A stretch of DNA of 64,000 nt from Pseudonocardia petroleophila (GTDB lineage: Bacteria > Actinomycetota > Actinomycetes > Mycobacteriales > Pseudonocardiaceae). A program made the translations under genes and the position numbers. Below, one piece after another: positions 26,085 to 35,409 of the stretch; positions within the stretch are counted from its first letter, which is position 1; each line of letters begins with the position of its first letter. The notes beneath the pieces were generated by a model, which saw only the letters and a list, made by a program, of their open reading frames with translations, was not told the origin of the DNA and made no database searches. The DNA lies in the NCBI RefSeq assembly GCF_014235185.1, contig NZ_CP060131.1, positions 3,169,501-3,233,500 on the forward strand, in the 5' to 3' direction.

Positions 26085-27632
26085 ATGCCGCACACCGACG
26101 CAGTGACCGTCCCGCCCGGATCCTGGGCCCGTGACGCCGACCACCAGACCGGTCCGATGGTGCCCCTGTGGGCCTCGGTCTGGTGCGAGCCCTACACGCG
26201 GGGGTTCGCCGAGGCGTTCGCCCGCTGGGGCTACCTCGGCGAGGGCATCGCCGCCGTCCCGATCGGCGGGTGGTGCTTCGTCGGGTTCCGGCCGCTCGCC
26301 GACCCCGGCCTGGTGCCGGTCCGGATCGCCCGCGCGGCCGAGGCCGCGGCCGCCGACGAGCACCTGCGCGCGGCCCGCGACTGGGCCGAGGTCACCGGTC
26401 CGGGCTTCGAGCGACAGCTGCGGCGCCTGGCCGCCGAGGCCGGTCCGGGCCGTCCGGAGGGGGCGGGCCGGCTGGAGGGGGCGGCCCGGCTCGTCCGGGA
26501 GCTCGTCCGCGTCCGGTTCGCGACCACGTCCGGCGTCCAGGAGCTCGTGGTGGAGTGGGTGCTGCGGGCGGGGGAGCGCCACGGCTGGAGCGCGGAACGG
26601 GCGCTGGCGCTGGCGGCCGGGCCGGCCCGGCTCGTCACGGACCTGCGGGACGTGCTGGCCGCGGTCGGGGCGTCCCCGGCGCTGGCCGCCCGGCTCGACG
26701 CGGGCGAGCGCCCGACGCTCGACGACCTGCGCGCCGACCCGGGCGTCGCCGCGGCCGTCGCCGCCCACCTCGACCGCCGCGGCGACACGCTCCTGCAGCT
26801 CGACCTCGCCGGTCCGACGCTCGCCGAGCAGCCGGAGCACCTGACGGGGGCGGTGGCCGCCGCGTGGGCGCAGTACCGCCGCCCGCCCGTCGACCGCTCG
26901 GCGGAGGAGGCCCTGCTCGACGCCGACGACCGCGCGGCGCTGGAGCGGGCGCGGGTCGCCTACCCGCAGCGCGACGACGGCGGCGACCTCCTGACGCGCG
27001 GGCTGGGCCTGCTGCGCCGGGTCGCCCTCGACGCCGGCGCCGCGCTCGGCCTGCCCGCCCCGTCCGACGCGCTGCTGCTCACCGCCGAGGAGCTGGCCGG
27101 TGCGCTCCGCCGCGGGCACGCCGACGCCGGCCTGGTCGAGCAGCGCCGCGCGGCGCACCAGCACGCGCTCGCGCACCCGCCGCCGCTGACCGTCGGCGAC
27201 CCGCCCGCCCCGCCGCCCGACCCGTCGGGGCTGCCCGCCCCGGCGGCGCGCGCGATGCAGCGCCTGGGTGGGTTCGTCGCCCTGATGACCGGGTCGCCCG
27301 CGCCGGACGGGCCCGGGACCGTGACGGGCGCACCGGCGTCGGCCGGCCGGTACACCGGCGTCGCGCGGGTGGTGCGCACCGTCGACGAGGCCTGCGAACT
27401 CGAGACCGGCGAGGTGCTGGTCTGCCCGGTCACCGCCCCGGCGTGGAACCTGGCGATGGGCCGGGCGGGTGCCCTGGTCTGCGACATCGGCGGCCAGCTC
27501 TCGCACGCCGCGATCACCGCCCGGGAGCTCGGCATCCCCGCGGTCGTGGGCTGCCGCACCGCCACGGCCGTCCTGCGCACCGGGGACCTCGTCACCGTCG
27601 ACGGCGCCGCGGGCACCGTGCACCGCGGCTGA
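26085..27632 (+). CDS. PEP-utilizing-enzyme mobile (phosphohistidine) domain protein without ATP-grasp domain
   Basis: A 515-residue protein. The last 90 residues are the swivelling phosphohistidine domain with GGQLSHAAITARELGIPAVVG, including the phosphorylatable His. The first 350 residues begin with a WARDADH segment followed by EPYTRGFAEAFARWGYL, resembling the helical middle domain of rifampin-phosphotransferase-like proteins. No ATP-grasp domain precedes it, so phosphate must come from a separate protein or the protein is non-catalytic. It lies directly behind the LuxR regulator. A GTG at 26043 would add a proline-rich lead. Substrate unknown. Confidence 0.83.
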   Translation: MPHTDAVTVPPGSWARDADHQTGPMVPLWASVWCEPYTRGFAEAFARWGYLGEGIAAVPIGGWCFVGFRPLADPGLVPVRIARAAEAAAADEHLRAARDWAEVTGPGFERQLRRLAAEAGPGRPEGAGRLEGAARLVRELVRVRFATTSGVQELVVEWVLRAGERHGWSAERALALAAGPARLVTDLRDVLAAVGASPALAARLDAGERPTLDDLRADPGVAAAVAAHLDRRGDTLLQLDLAGPTLAEQPEHLTGAVAAAWAQYRRPPVDRSAEEALLDADDRAALERARVAYPQRDDGGDLLTRGLGLLRRVALDAGAALGLPAPSDALLLTAEELAGALRRGHADAGLVEQRRAAHQHALAHPPPLTVGDPPAPPPDPSGLPAPAARAMQRLGGFVALMTGSPAPDGPGTVTGAPASAGRYTGVARVVRTVDEACELETGEVLVCPVTAPAWNLAMGRAGALVCDIGGQLSHAAITARELGIPAVVGCRTATAVLRTGDLVTVDGAAGTVHRG

Positions 27633-27674
27633 GGGGTTCGCGACACAGCCCGGGCGCTCCGGCGGCCCGCAGTG

Positions 27675-27680
27675 CAGGAT
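27675..27680 (+). promoter_or_regulatory. -10 of the MoxR gene (leaderless)
   Basis: CAGGAT ends 6 bp before GTG 27687, fixing the start there rather than at ATG 27672. Confidence 0.5.
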
Positions 27681-27686
27681 GGGCGC

Positions 27687-28558
<872 letters not shown>

Positions 28559-28562
<4 letters not shown>

Positions 28563-29020
28563 TAGAACTGCACGTTCGCGCCGGTCCGAAGACATCGGGC
28601 GGAACGGCCCGCGCGGGCAGGCTCATCCGCATGACGAACTCGATCCTCATCCTGATGCTCACGGGATTCGCGCTGGTGGCGCTGATGGCCGTGGTCGTGA
28701 CGCTCACCGACCGCACCGGTCGTGGTCGGCGGCGGGAGATCGCCGCCGACCGCCGCCAGGCGTGGGAGCGGTCGGTGCAGCCGATCGCCGGGTGACGGTG
28801 CCGGCTCCTGCCGCTCGTCCTGCACCTGGACCTCGATGCGCGCGGCCACCGCGGCCGGGTGCCACAGCTCGTCGAACGGGCCCATGAGCGAGTAGCCGCC
28901 CGAGCCGCCCCGGCGGCGGACGCGGCGCGCCAGCAGGGCCAGTCCGGCGACGGGCCCGGCGACCGCGGCGAGGGCGAGCACCACCGCCACGATCTCGGAC
29001 CCCGCCACGATCCCGGACAC
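28559..29020 (-). CDS. Small membrane protein of unknown function with antisense-like tail
   Basis: The first 80 residues look authentic: an N-terminal membrane segment (GSEIVAVVLALAAVAGPVAGLALLA within residues 7-31), an Arg-rich turn, then MGPFDELWHPAAVAARIEVQVQDERQEPAPSPGDR, a pattern I recall from small actinobacterial membrane proteins that end near there. The remaining 70 residues are His/Arg/Gln-rich and run antisense to the 54-residue gene at 28631. GTG 29020 has TAGCCT at leaderless spacing. The tail may be over-extension or the result of a lost stop. Confidence 0.65.
28618..28623 (+). promoter_or_regulatory. Putative -10 of the small membrane protein gene
   Basis: CAGGCT ends 7 bp before ATG 28631, the leaderless spacing. 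Confidence 0.4.
28631..28795 (+). CDS. 54-residue membrane protein
   Basis: An ATG-TGA frame of 54 codons. Residues about 4-26 (SILILMLTGFALVALM and on) form one transmembrane helix, followed by a basic, Arg-rich tail ending SVQPIAG. Codon third positions are GC-rich as in real genes here, and a CAGGCT -10 sits at leaderless spacing. It lies wholly antisense to the tail of the gene at 28559-29020. Function unknown; I judge it more likely real than that tail. Confidence 0.6.
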   Translation: MTNSILILMLTGFALVALMAVVVTLTDRTGRGRRREIAADRRQAWERSVQPIAG

Positions 29021-29026
29021 GGGACC

Positions 29027-29032
29027 AGGCTA
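29027..29032 (-). promoter_or_regulatory. -10 sharing the stop codon of the SRPBCC gene
   Basis: Minus-strand TAGCCT; its TAG is the SRPBCC stop (29030-29032) and it ends 6 bp before GTG 29020. Confidence 0.5.
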
Positions 29033-29515
29033 GCGGCCCGACCCGACGGCGGTCCGCTCCACGAACGCGGCGAGCTGCCCGGCGACCGACCCCCAGCCCT
29101 CGGCGAACCCGAGCTCCGCGTGCCGGGCCCGGTCGGCCGGGTTCCCGTGCCGGACGAGGATCCGGTAGTCGGTGCCGTCCGGGTGCTCGCCCAGCGTGAT
29201 CTCGGCCGTCATGGGCACCGGGGCGGGGAGGGCGGGTCGCCAGGCGCTGTCGATCGCGTTCGTGAACACGATCCGCTCCCCGTCGTCGACGACGAGGAAG
29301 ACCGCCTCCATGTGCGGGTCGAACCGCTGCCCGTCCTCGCTCATCTGCGTCACGAACGCGCCGCCGGGCCGGACCTCCAGGCGCTCGACGCGGCACACCG
29401 TCGGGGCCGGGATCCACCACTGCTCCAGGCGGGACGGATCGGTCCACGCGCTCCACACGGCGTCGCGCGGGGCGCGGATGACGCGCTGCAGGGTCAGGTC
29501 GAGATCGGGGTTCAT
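29030..29515 (-). CDS. SRPBCC (AHSA1-like) domain protein
   Basis: A 161-residue START-like ligand-binding or stress protein. LTLQRVIRAPRDAVWSAWTDP and LEQWWIPAP at the N-terminus and VTQMSEDGQRF in the middle are typical of the AHSA1/SRPBCC group that binds hydrophobic ligands. ATG overlaps the ArsR stop as ATGA, a common ArsR-SRPBCC operon. Ligand unknown. Confidence 0.92.
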   Translation of the reverse strand: MNPDLDLTLQRVIRAPRDAVWSAWTDPSRLEQWWIPAPTVCRVERLEVRPGGAFVTQMSEDGQRFDPHMEAVFLVVDDGERIVFTNAIDSAWRPALPAPVPMTAEITLGEHPDGTDYRILVRHGNPADRARHAELGFAEGWGSVAGQLAAFVERTAVGSGR

Positions 29516-29850
29516 CGTCGTTCCTCCGTGGGGTCGGTGAGGAGCTGCTCGAGCCGGTCGGTGCGGCCCTCCCAGATGCGGCGCTGCTCGGCGAGCCAGT
29601 CGTCGACGAGCGCGAGCCGGCCGGGGCGCAGCGTGCAGGTGCGCACCCGGCCGTGCTTGGCCGTGCTGATCAGGCCGGTGGTCTCCAGCACCCGCAGGTG
29701 CTTCATGAACGACGGCAGGGTCATCGGGAACCCGCCGGCGAGGTCGCCGACGCTCGACGGGCCGCGGCCCAGGCGCCTGACGACGTCGCGCCGCGTCGGG
29801 TCGGCGAGCGCGACGAGCACGCCGTCGAGCTCGGTCGAATACTGTGCCAC
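29512..29850 (-). CDS. ArsR family winged-helix regulator
   Basis: A 112-residue winged-helix regulator: LVALADPTRRDVVRRLG (residues 12-28), then MTLPSFMKHLRVLETTGLIS as recognition helix and wing. No metal-binding cysteine pair is seen, as in the non-metal ArsR proteins paired with SRPBCC genes. It is the first gene of a two-gene operon and presumably represses it. Confidence 0.92.
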   Translation of the reverse strand: MAQYSTELDGVLVALADPTRRDVVRRLGRGPSSVGDLAGGFPMTLPSFMKHLRVLETTGLISTAKHGRVRTCTLRPGRLALVDDWLAEQRRIWEGRTDRLEQLLTDPTEERR

Positions 29851-29882
29851 GAGGCTAAGTGTTGCACGTGAGAACAGTCAGC

Positions 29883-30392
29883 TCAAGGGCTCACTGTTCG
29901 TCGGGCCCGCCGCGTCGCCAGCAGCATGCGGACGAGGTAGGCGGGGGACGGGGGCGACCAGCCGAGCTGCCGCGACGTGCCCAGGTCGTCGCGGTTCGCC
30001 CAGTGCTCCACGACCTTCCCGTCCACGACGCGGAACCAGTGCGTCTGGGTGGTCGCGAAGGACCGGCCGGTGGCCGGGAACGCCTGCTCCGGGCGGCCGT
30101 CGGCGCCGTAGCCGACGAACGTGCCGGTCTGGCGCCCGGACATGGTCGTGCGCACGACGACCAGGTCGCCGTCGACCGCCGTCTCGTGGACCTCCCAGGC
30201 CAGGTCGTCGAAGATCCCGCGCATCCACTCCGCGGTCGCGTGGAAGGCCGCGGGCCCCCGGCCGCGGCAGGCGGGCGGCTCGGCGACGGCCTCGCGGTTG
30301 ACGGCGTCGGGATGCACCACCTCCGCGAACTCGGCGAGCGACCCGCGGGCCATCAGGTGGATCGAGCGGACGGCGGCGTCGGTACTGGTCAC
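29883..30392 (-). CDS. SnoaL-like / ester cyclase domain protein
   Basis: A 169-residue NTF2-fold protein of the SnoaL-like ester cyclase group. FAEVVHPDAVNREAVAEPP, AFHATAEWMRGIFDDL and VVVRTTMSGRQTGTF match the cone-shaped fold. It could be a cyclase, an isomerase or a lipid-like ligand binder. It is divergent from the TetR gene at 30469 with a long inverted repeat between them, so it is the likely target of that regulator. Confidence 0.85.
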   Translation of the reverse strand: MTSTDAAVRSIHLMARGSLAEFAEVVHPDAVNREAVAEPPACRGRGPAAFHATAEWMRGIFDDLAWEVHETAVDGDLVVVRTTMSGRQTGTFVGYGADGRPEQAFPATGRSFATTQTHWFRVVDGKVVEHWANRDDLGTSRQLGWSPPSPAYLVRMLLATRRARRTVSP

Positions 30393-30412
30393 GGTCGCTC
30401 CCGGGGTTACGA

Positions 30413-30447
30413 TGGAACCTGCTTCAATCCATTTGAACGCAGTTCCA
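30413..30447. promoter_or_regulatory. Long inverted repeat between SnoaL-like and TetR genes
   Basis: Arms of 15 bp (30413-30427, 30433-30447) around TCCAT match in 11 of 15 positions, with exact outer TGGAAC/GTTCCA and inner TTCAA/TTGAA. Divergent-gene position suits an operator for the TetR protein encoded at 30469. Confidence 0.6.
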
Positions 30448-30468
30448 CACGATGAGCAAGGAGTGCGC

Positions 30469-31119
30469 GTGGCCCGTCGCTACTCCTCGACCCTGCGCGC
30501 CGAGCAGACCGCGCAGGCCCGCCGGCGCATCCTCGACGCCGCGCACGCCGCGTTCACCGGCAACGGCTACGCGGGCACCACGCTGGCGGGTGTCGCGGAG
30601 GCGGCGGGGGTGAGCGTCCAGACCGTCTACAACGCGGTCGGTGGGAAGCCGGCGCTGCTCAAGGCGGTCTACGACGTGGCGCTCGCCGGTGACGACGAGC
30701 CGGTGCCGATGGCGCAGCGCCCCGCGGTGCGGGCGATGCTCGCCGCCGCCGACGGCCGCGAGTGCCTGGCCCTCTACGCGGCGGCGGCCCGCGCGATCGG
30801 CGAGCGCACCCAGCCGGTCCTCACGGTGCTGCTGACCGCGGGCGAGGCCGACCTGCAGGCGTTGGCCGACACCGTCGAGGACGAGCGGGCCGCGGGCACG
30901 CGGGCCGTCGCCGGACATCTGGCGCAGCGGTTCGGGCTGCGCGACGGGCTCGCCGTCGAGGACGCCGCGGCCGTGCTGTGGGCCCTCACCGCCCCCGACC
31001 TCGCCGACCGCCTGGTCCGCCGTCGCGGCTGGGGCTGGGACCGGTTCGAGGCCTGGCTGGGGCGGACGATGGCCGACGCCGTGTTCAGTACGGCGACACG
31101 CAGCCCCGCGACGGGGTGA
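30469..31119 (+). CDS. TetR family transcriptional regulator
   Basis: A 216-residue regulator with HTH at about 15-60 (GTTLAGVAEAAGVSVQTVYNAV) and a helical ligand domain. AAGGAG at 30458-30463 places the start at GTG 30469. It faces the SnoaL-like gene across an inverted repeat and probably represses both. The 3' end overlaps the convergent DUF4173 gene by 35 bp. Confidence 0.9.
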   Translation: MARRYSSTLRAEQTAQARRRILDAAHAAFTGNGYAGTTLAGVAEAAGVSVQTVYNAVGGKPALLKAVYDVALAGDDEPVPMAQRPAVRAMLAAADGRECLALYAAAARAIGERTQPVLTVLLTAGEADLQALADTVEDERAAGTRAVAGHLAQRFGLRDGLAVEDAAAVLWALTAPDLADRLVRRRGWGWDRFEAWLGRTMADAVFSTATRSPATG

Positions 31120-32557
31120 CCCCCGCCAGCACGCCCTCGGCCCGCGCCCGGCTGACGTTCGCCGACCGCCAGTCGCCCCCGGACCCCGTGCGCGCCGCGA
31201 TCGGGCCGAGCGCGCAGGTCCGCAGCGGCTCGGGCAGCCCGGCCAGCGCCGGCACCGCGTCGGCCGAGAGCTCCGCGAGGTAGGCGACGTCGACCTGCCC
31301 GGTCGCCGCGTACCGCGCCACGTTCTGCTCGGCGACGAAGCGCTCCGGGTCGAGCCCGGCCAGCGCCACCAGCGCGACCGCCCCGGCGACGACCATCCCG
31401 CGCAGCGGCCGCCGCGGGCGCCGGGCCAGCACCGTGCCGAGCACGAGCAGGAACCCGAGCCCGAGCCACAGCTCGCAGGCCAGGACGAGCAGCCGCAGCA
31501 CCGTGAACCCGTAGGCCTCCTGGTAGAGCCACATCCGGCTCAGCGCCGACGCGACGATCACCAGCGACAGCACGGCGAGCGCCCCGAGCAGGCCGCGCCG
31601 CCCGGCCCGCCGCGGCGCCCAGCGGGCCCCCAGGACGATCACGCCGAGCGCGAGGACCGTCACCGCGAGGAGCTGCCAGAAGCCGCTGCGGGCGTACTCG
31701 GCGTAGGTGAGCCCGGTCGTGCCGAGCACGTGGGCGTCGGAGCCGAAGAGCGTGGCGAACTGCACCGCGACGAACACCGCGAACAGCCCCACCAGCGACC
31801 CGACGGGCAGGGCCCACTCCACCGGCCGCAGCCGCGACGGCGGCACGAGCCGCGGCTGCGGCGGGTCCGGCGGGGCGACGAGCAGGAAGCAGGCGCCGAC
31901 CGTGCCCGCCGCGCCCAGCCCGGACAGCCAGAGCACCCGCGCGACGCCGTCGACGTCCCAGGCGGGGAGCAGCCCGTCGACGAGACCGGAGAACGCGGCG
32001 TCGGCCGAGGCGAGCAGCGCCCCGAAGACCGCGACCAGCCCGGTCCCGACGACCGCGGAGAGCGCCAGCCGCAGGTCGACGCGCGCCACGGACAGGCCGC
32101 GACCGGCCCAGCGCAGGCCCCGCAGCGCCGCCACCGGCAGCACCAGCGCACCGGTGACGACGCCGCGGAAGGAGCGCCCGCCGACGGCGAGCGACCCCGC
32201 CGCGCACGCCGCCGGCAGGCAGATCGAGACCAGCCACTCCGCGTCGCGGACGGCGGCCACCCCGGCGAGCGCGACGGCGAGCAGCCCCCACGCGGCGTCG
32301 ACGGGGTGCGGCGGGCGGCGGATCACCCAGGTCGTCGCGGCCAGCACCAGCGCGGCGACGACCCAGCCGACCCCGGGGGCGTCCTCGGGCACCGCGACCG
32401 CGAGCCCCGCCCCTCCGGCGACCGCGGCCCCCAGCACCGCCCGCGGTGCGGGCGCGGACGGGCCGGCCCAGCGCACCGGGAACAGGGGAGGGGTCGGGGG
32501 CAGCAGGCCCTCCGGCGGCGCGGCGGGCGCCTTCGTCAGGTCGACGGGCGCGCTCAC
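31085..32557 (-). CDS. DUF4173/DUF4153-type membrane protein
   Basis: A 490-residue integral membrane protein with about 11-13 hydrophobic segments. RLVPPSRLRPVEWALPVG followed by a conserved block with FGSDAHVLGTTGLTYAEYARSGFWQLL, and LSRMWLYQEAYGFT, are hallmarks of DUF4173/DUF4153. Its function is unknown. GTG 32557 overlaps the histidine-kinase stop as GTGA, so it is coupled to the two-component operon and may be its accessory sensor or target. Confidence 0.85.
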   Translation of the reverse strand: MSAPVDLTKAPAAPPEGLLPPTPPLFPVRWAGPSAPAPRAVLGAAVAGGAGLAVAVPEDAPGVGWVVAALVLAATTWVIRRPPHPVDAAWGLLAVALAGVAAVRDAEWLVSICLPAACAAGSLAVGGRSFRGVVTGALVLPVAALRGLRWAGRGLSVARVDLRLALSAVVGTGLVAVFGALLASADAAFSGLVDGLLPAWDVDGVARVLWLSGLGAAGTVGACFLLVAPPDPPQPRLVPPSRLRPVEWALPVGSLVGLFAVFVAVQFATLFGSDAHVLGTTGLTYAEYARSGFWQLLAVTVLALGVIVLGARWAPRRAGRRGLLGALAVLSLVIVASALSRMWLYQEAYGFTVLRLLVLACELWLGLGFLLVLGTVLARRPRRPLRGMVVAGAVALVALAGLDPERFVAEQNVARYAATGQVDVAYLAELSADAVPALAGLPEPLRTCALGPIAARTGSGGDWRSANVSRARAEGVLAGVTPSRGCVSPY

Positions 32558-33555
32558 GCCGGCACCGTCGCACCGGAACCGGGCAGGGTCACGCGGATGC
32601 GGCACCCGGGGCCGGAGGGGGCGACCGCGATCCGGCCCCCGTGCAGGTCGACGACCCAGCGGGCGATGGCCAGCCCCAGCCCCGTCCCGCCGCCCACGGC
32701 CCGCTCGCCGCGGATGAACCGCCCGAACACCCGCTCCCGGTCCTCCGGGGCGATCCCCGGGCCCTCGTCGCGCACCTCGATCACGATGTCCCCTCCCTCG
32801 CGCCGTCCGCTGACGTGCACCTCGCTGCCGGGCGGTCCGTGCCGCGCCGCGTTGTCGAGCAGGTTGACCAGCACCTGGTGCAGCCGTTCCGGGTCGGCGT
32901 GCACCGTCGTCCCCTCCGGGACGTCCACGCGGAACGCGATCCCGCGCCCGGCCATCCGCGCGGTCACCCCGGCCTCGGCCACCGCGTCGGCGAGCAGGGG
33001 CTCGAGCTCGCCGTCGCGGCACGCCAGCACGGAGGTGCCGGCGTCGATCCGCGACAGGTCGAGCAGCTCGGTGACCAGCCGCCCCAGCCGCTGCGTCTGG
33101 GCGAGCGCGGTGTCGAGCGCGGCGGGCTCGGCCACCCCGTCGACGACGTTCTCCAGCACCGCCTGCAGCGCCGCGATCGGCGTGCGCAGCTCGTGGGAGA
33201 CGTTCGCGATCAGCTCGCGCCGCTGCTGGTCGGCGGCCTCCAGGTCGGTCGCCATCCGGTTGAACGCGGCGGCGAGCTGGCCCACCTCGTCGCGGGAGGT
33301 GGCGCGGACGCGCCGGGAGTAGTCGCCCGACGCCATCGCGCGCGCCGCCTCGATCATCTCGCGGACCGGGCGCGTCATCCCGTTGCCGAGGACCTGCGCG
33401 GTGAGCAGCACCAGCGCGATCGTGACCAGCGTCGTGGAGATCGGCGGCTGCCAGCGGAACTCGAACCACAGGTACGCCAGGCCGACCCCGCCGGAGGCGA
33501 GCAGCAGGATGCTGATCTTCAGCTTGATCGACCGCACCCGGTCCAGCGGGCGCAT
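32554..33555 (-). CDS. Sensor histidine kinase
   Basis: A 333-residue membrane kinase. Two N-terminal transmembrane segments enclose almost no periplasmic loop, followed by HAMP (about 60-110), the H-box NVSHELRTPIAALQ (His near 124), N-box LVNLLDNAARHG, G1 DEGPGIAPED and G2 GGTGLGLAIARW. The minimal external loop suggests sensing within the membrane. ATG 33555 overlaps the response-regulator stop by one base (TGATG). It is coupled to the DUF4173 gene downstream. Confidence 0.95.
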   Translation of the reverse strand: MRPLDRVRSIKLKISILLLASGGVGLAYLWFEFRWQPPISTTLVTIALVLLTAQVLGNGMTRPVREMIEAARAMASGDYSRRVRATSRDEVGQLAAAFNRMATDLEAADQQRRELIANVSHELRTPIAALQAVLENVVDGVAEPAALDTALAQTQRLGRLVTELLDLSRIDAGTSVLACRDGELEPLLADAVAEAGVTARMAGRGIAFRVDVPEGTTVHADPERLHQVLVNLLDNAARHGPPGSEVHVSGRREGGDIVIEVRDEGPGIAPEDRERVFGRFIRGERAVGGGTGLGLAIARWVVDLHGGRIAVAPSGPGCRIRVTLPGSGATVPA

Positions 33556-34232
33556 CACGCGGGCACCTCGCACGCGTAGCCGACGCCGTGCACGGTCCGG
33601 ATGAGGTCGGCGCCGAGCTTGCGGCGCAGCGCCTTGACGTGCGAGTCGACGGTCCGGGCGCCCGCGCCGTCCGACCAGCCCCACACCGTCGCCAGCAGCG
33701 CCTCCCGCGAGACGACGGTGCGCGGGCGCCCGGCCAGGTGCACGAGCAGGTCGAACTCCAGCGGCGTCAGGTGCGCGGCGGTCCCGGCCCGGCTGACGTG
33801 CCGGGTCGCGGTGTCGATCTCCAGCTCGCCCAGCACGATGCGGGTCTCCGCGCGCTCCCGGGCCCGGTCCACGCGGCGCAGCAGCGCGTGCACCCGCGCG
33901 GCCAGCTCACGGATGGAGAACGGCTTGGTCAGGTAGTCGTCGGCGCCGACGGCGAGCCCGACGAGCAGGTCGGTCTCGGCGTCGCGCGCGGTGAGCATCA
34001 GCACCGGGATCGGGCGCCGGGCCTGGATGCGGCGGCACACCTCGAGCCCGTCGAAGCCGGGGAGCATGACGTCGAGCACGACGAGGTCCGGCTCGACGGC
34101 CTCGAACGCCGCCATGGCCGACGGCCCGTCCCGCGCCACGTCGACCGCGAACCCCTCGGACCGCAGCCGCGCCGCCACGGACGCGGCGATCGTCGGCTCG
34201 TCGTCGACGACCAGAACCCTGCGCTGAGCCAT
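33555..34232 (-). CDS. OmpR-type response regulator
   Basis: A 225-residue response regulator. The receiver domain (1-118) has acidic pocket VVDDEP, phospho-acceptor in VVLDVMLPGFDG, and conserved Lys in DDYLTKPFS; the winged-helix output domain ends RTVDSHVKALRRKLGAD with VHGVGYAC. ATG 34232 is preceded 7 bp upstream by TAGGTT. It heads the operon with the kinase and DUF4173 genes. Confidence 0.96.
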   Translation of the reverse strand: MAQRRVLVVDDEPTIAASVAARLRSEGFAVDVARDGPSAMAAFEAVEPDLVVLDVMLPGFDGLEVCRRIQARRPIPVLMLTARDAETDLLVGLAVGADDYLTKPFSIRELAARVHALLRRVDRARERAETRIVLGELEIDTATRHVSRAGTAAHLTPLEFDLLVHLAGRPRTVVSREALLATVWGWSDGAGARTVDSHVKALRRKLGADLIRTVHGVGYACEVPA

Positions 34233-34239
34233 GGCAGGG

Positions 34240-34245
34240 AACCTA
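34240..34245 (-). promoter_or_regulatory. -10 of the two-component operon (leaderless)
   Basis: Minus-strand TAGGTT ends 7 bp before ATG 34232; the same hexamer and spacing recur in front of the dehydrogenase gene at 59894. Confidence 0.5.
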
Positions 34246-34360
34246 CTGACGATCCGTGGAGGGGTCCCGGAGCCGATGTGGAGATCCTGTGGAGGCGTCT
34301 TGACCGGGCGGCCAATCAAGGCGTAGAACGGAGGCATCCTCACGAGGGAAGGTGATCGCG

Positions 34361-34723
34361 ATGACCCCGAGGTCATGGCAGCGGTGGCAGGACTGGGCGG
34401 TAGTGGTGATCGGCGTGCTCACGGCGTTGACGCCGGTCGTGGCGGCGACCAGCACCGCCGCGGTGTGGACGCTGGTCGTGTTCGGCGTCCTCGTCGCGGC
34501 CACCGGGCTCTGGTCGCTGGCCCGGCCGGGTTCGGCGGCCAGCGAGTACGTCCACGTGGCACTCGGCGTGCTGCTGTTCATCTCGCCCTGGGTGTTCGCG
34601 TACACCGCGTTCGCCGGGGCGGCGTGGACGTCCTGGGTGGCCGGTGTGCTGGTCGTCGGCGCGGGGCTCGCCGCCCTGCCCGCGGCCACCGCGCAGCACC
34701 GCGGGCTGGCCGGGCAGCACTGA
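34361..34723 (+). CDS. SPW-repeat membrane protein
   Basis: A 120-residue protein with four transmembrane segments in two similar halves; the second contains ISPWVFAY, the SPW repeat motif, and the first the diverged LTPVVAA. These proteins are of unknown function. GGGAAGG at 34346-34352 fits ATG 34361 with 8 bp spacing. A strong hairpin follows the stop. Confidence 0.85.
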   Translation: MTPRSWQRWQDWAVVVIGVLTALTPVVAATSTAAVWTLVVFGVLVAATGLWSLARPGSAASEYVHVALGVLLFISPWVFAYTAFAGAAWTSWVAGVLVVGAGLAALPAATAQHRGLAGQH

Positions 34724-34732
34724 CCGCAGGAC

Positions 34733-34770
34733 CGACGGGGCCGTGGCGCGCGTGCGCCGCGGCCCCGTCG
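34733..34770 (+). terminator. Strong hairpin after the SPW gene
   Basis: A 17-bp stem (34733-34749 with 34754-34770, one G-U pair) and a 4-base GCGT loop, 10 bp past the stop. Confidence 0.75.
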
Positions 34771-34790
34771 CCGGATCCGGGGGTGCCCGT

Positions 34791-34796
34791 CAGGAT
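34791..34796 (+). promoter_or_regulatory. -10 of the TetR gene at 34803 (leaderless)
   Basis: CAGGAT ends 6 bp before GTG 34803. Confidence 0.5.
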
Positions 34797-34802
34797 GTAC
34801 CC

Positions 34803-35372
34803 GTGACCGACGAGCCGGGGGCACGCGACCGGATACTGGCCGCGGCCGAGGAGCTGTTCGCCCGCGACGGCTTCGACGCCACCCCGACCTCCCGCATCGC
34901 GGAGCGGGCCGGGGTCCCCAAGGGCCTCGTGCACTACTACTTCCGGCGCAAGCCCGACCTGCTGACCGCGCTGGTCGGGCGGCTGCCGTCGGACGTCGTC
35001 GACCCGGCCGAGGTCGTGGTCGCCGGCGACGTCGCCGCGAGCCTGCACCGCCTCGTCGACGCCCTCGACCGCGCGCTCGACGCCTCCGCCGTGCTCTCCC
35101 ACCTGCTCTGGCGCGAGGCCGACACCCATCCCGCGGTGCTCGCCGAGCTGGAGGACCGCTTCGACCGGCTCGTCGGGGTGATCCGGGCGGTCGTCTCGGC
35201 GGCCCGCCCGGCCGGCGCCCCGCCCGCCGACGTCGACAGCGCGGCCCAGCTCCTCGCGGCCGCCGTCAGCCACCGGCACTCGGTGGCCCGGCACGCCGAC
35301 GACGGCCAGGACGCCATGCACCGCGAGCTGCGGTTCCTCGCCGCCGCGCTGGCCGCCGGGGCGGGCGCCTGA
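34803..35372 (+). CDS. TetR family transcriptional regulator
   Basis: A 189-residue regulator. The HTH lies at about 10-55 (ATPTSRIAERAGVPKGLVHYYF) with LLTALVGRLP after it; the C-terminal domain is Ala-rich and helical with no known ligand. GTG 34803 is set by the leaderless -10. It lies upstream of the VWA gene on the same strand, 37 bp apart, but that gene has its own -10, so a shared role is uncertain. Confidence 0.9.
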   Translation: MTDEPGARDRILAAAEELFARDGFDATPTSRIAERAGVPKGLVHYYFRRKPDLLTALVGRLPSDVVDPAEVVVAGDVAASLHRLVDALDRALDASAVLSHLLWREADTHPAVLAELEDRFDRLVGVIRAVVSAARPAGAPPADVDSAAQLLAAAVSHRHSVARHADDGQDAMHRELRFLAAALAAGAGA

Positions 35373-35397
35373 CCTGGCCCCCACCCCCTCGCCGGGG

Positions 35398-35403
35398 CAG
35401 GAT
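35398..35403 (+). promoter_or_regulatory. -10 of the VWA gene (leaderless)
   Basis: CAGGAT ends 6 bp before ATG 35410. Confidence 0.45.
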
Positions 35404-35409
35404 GGGGTG

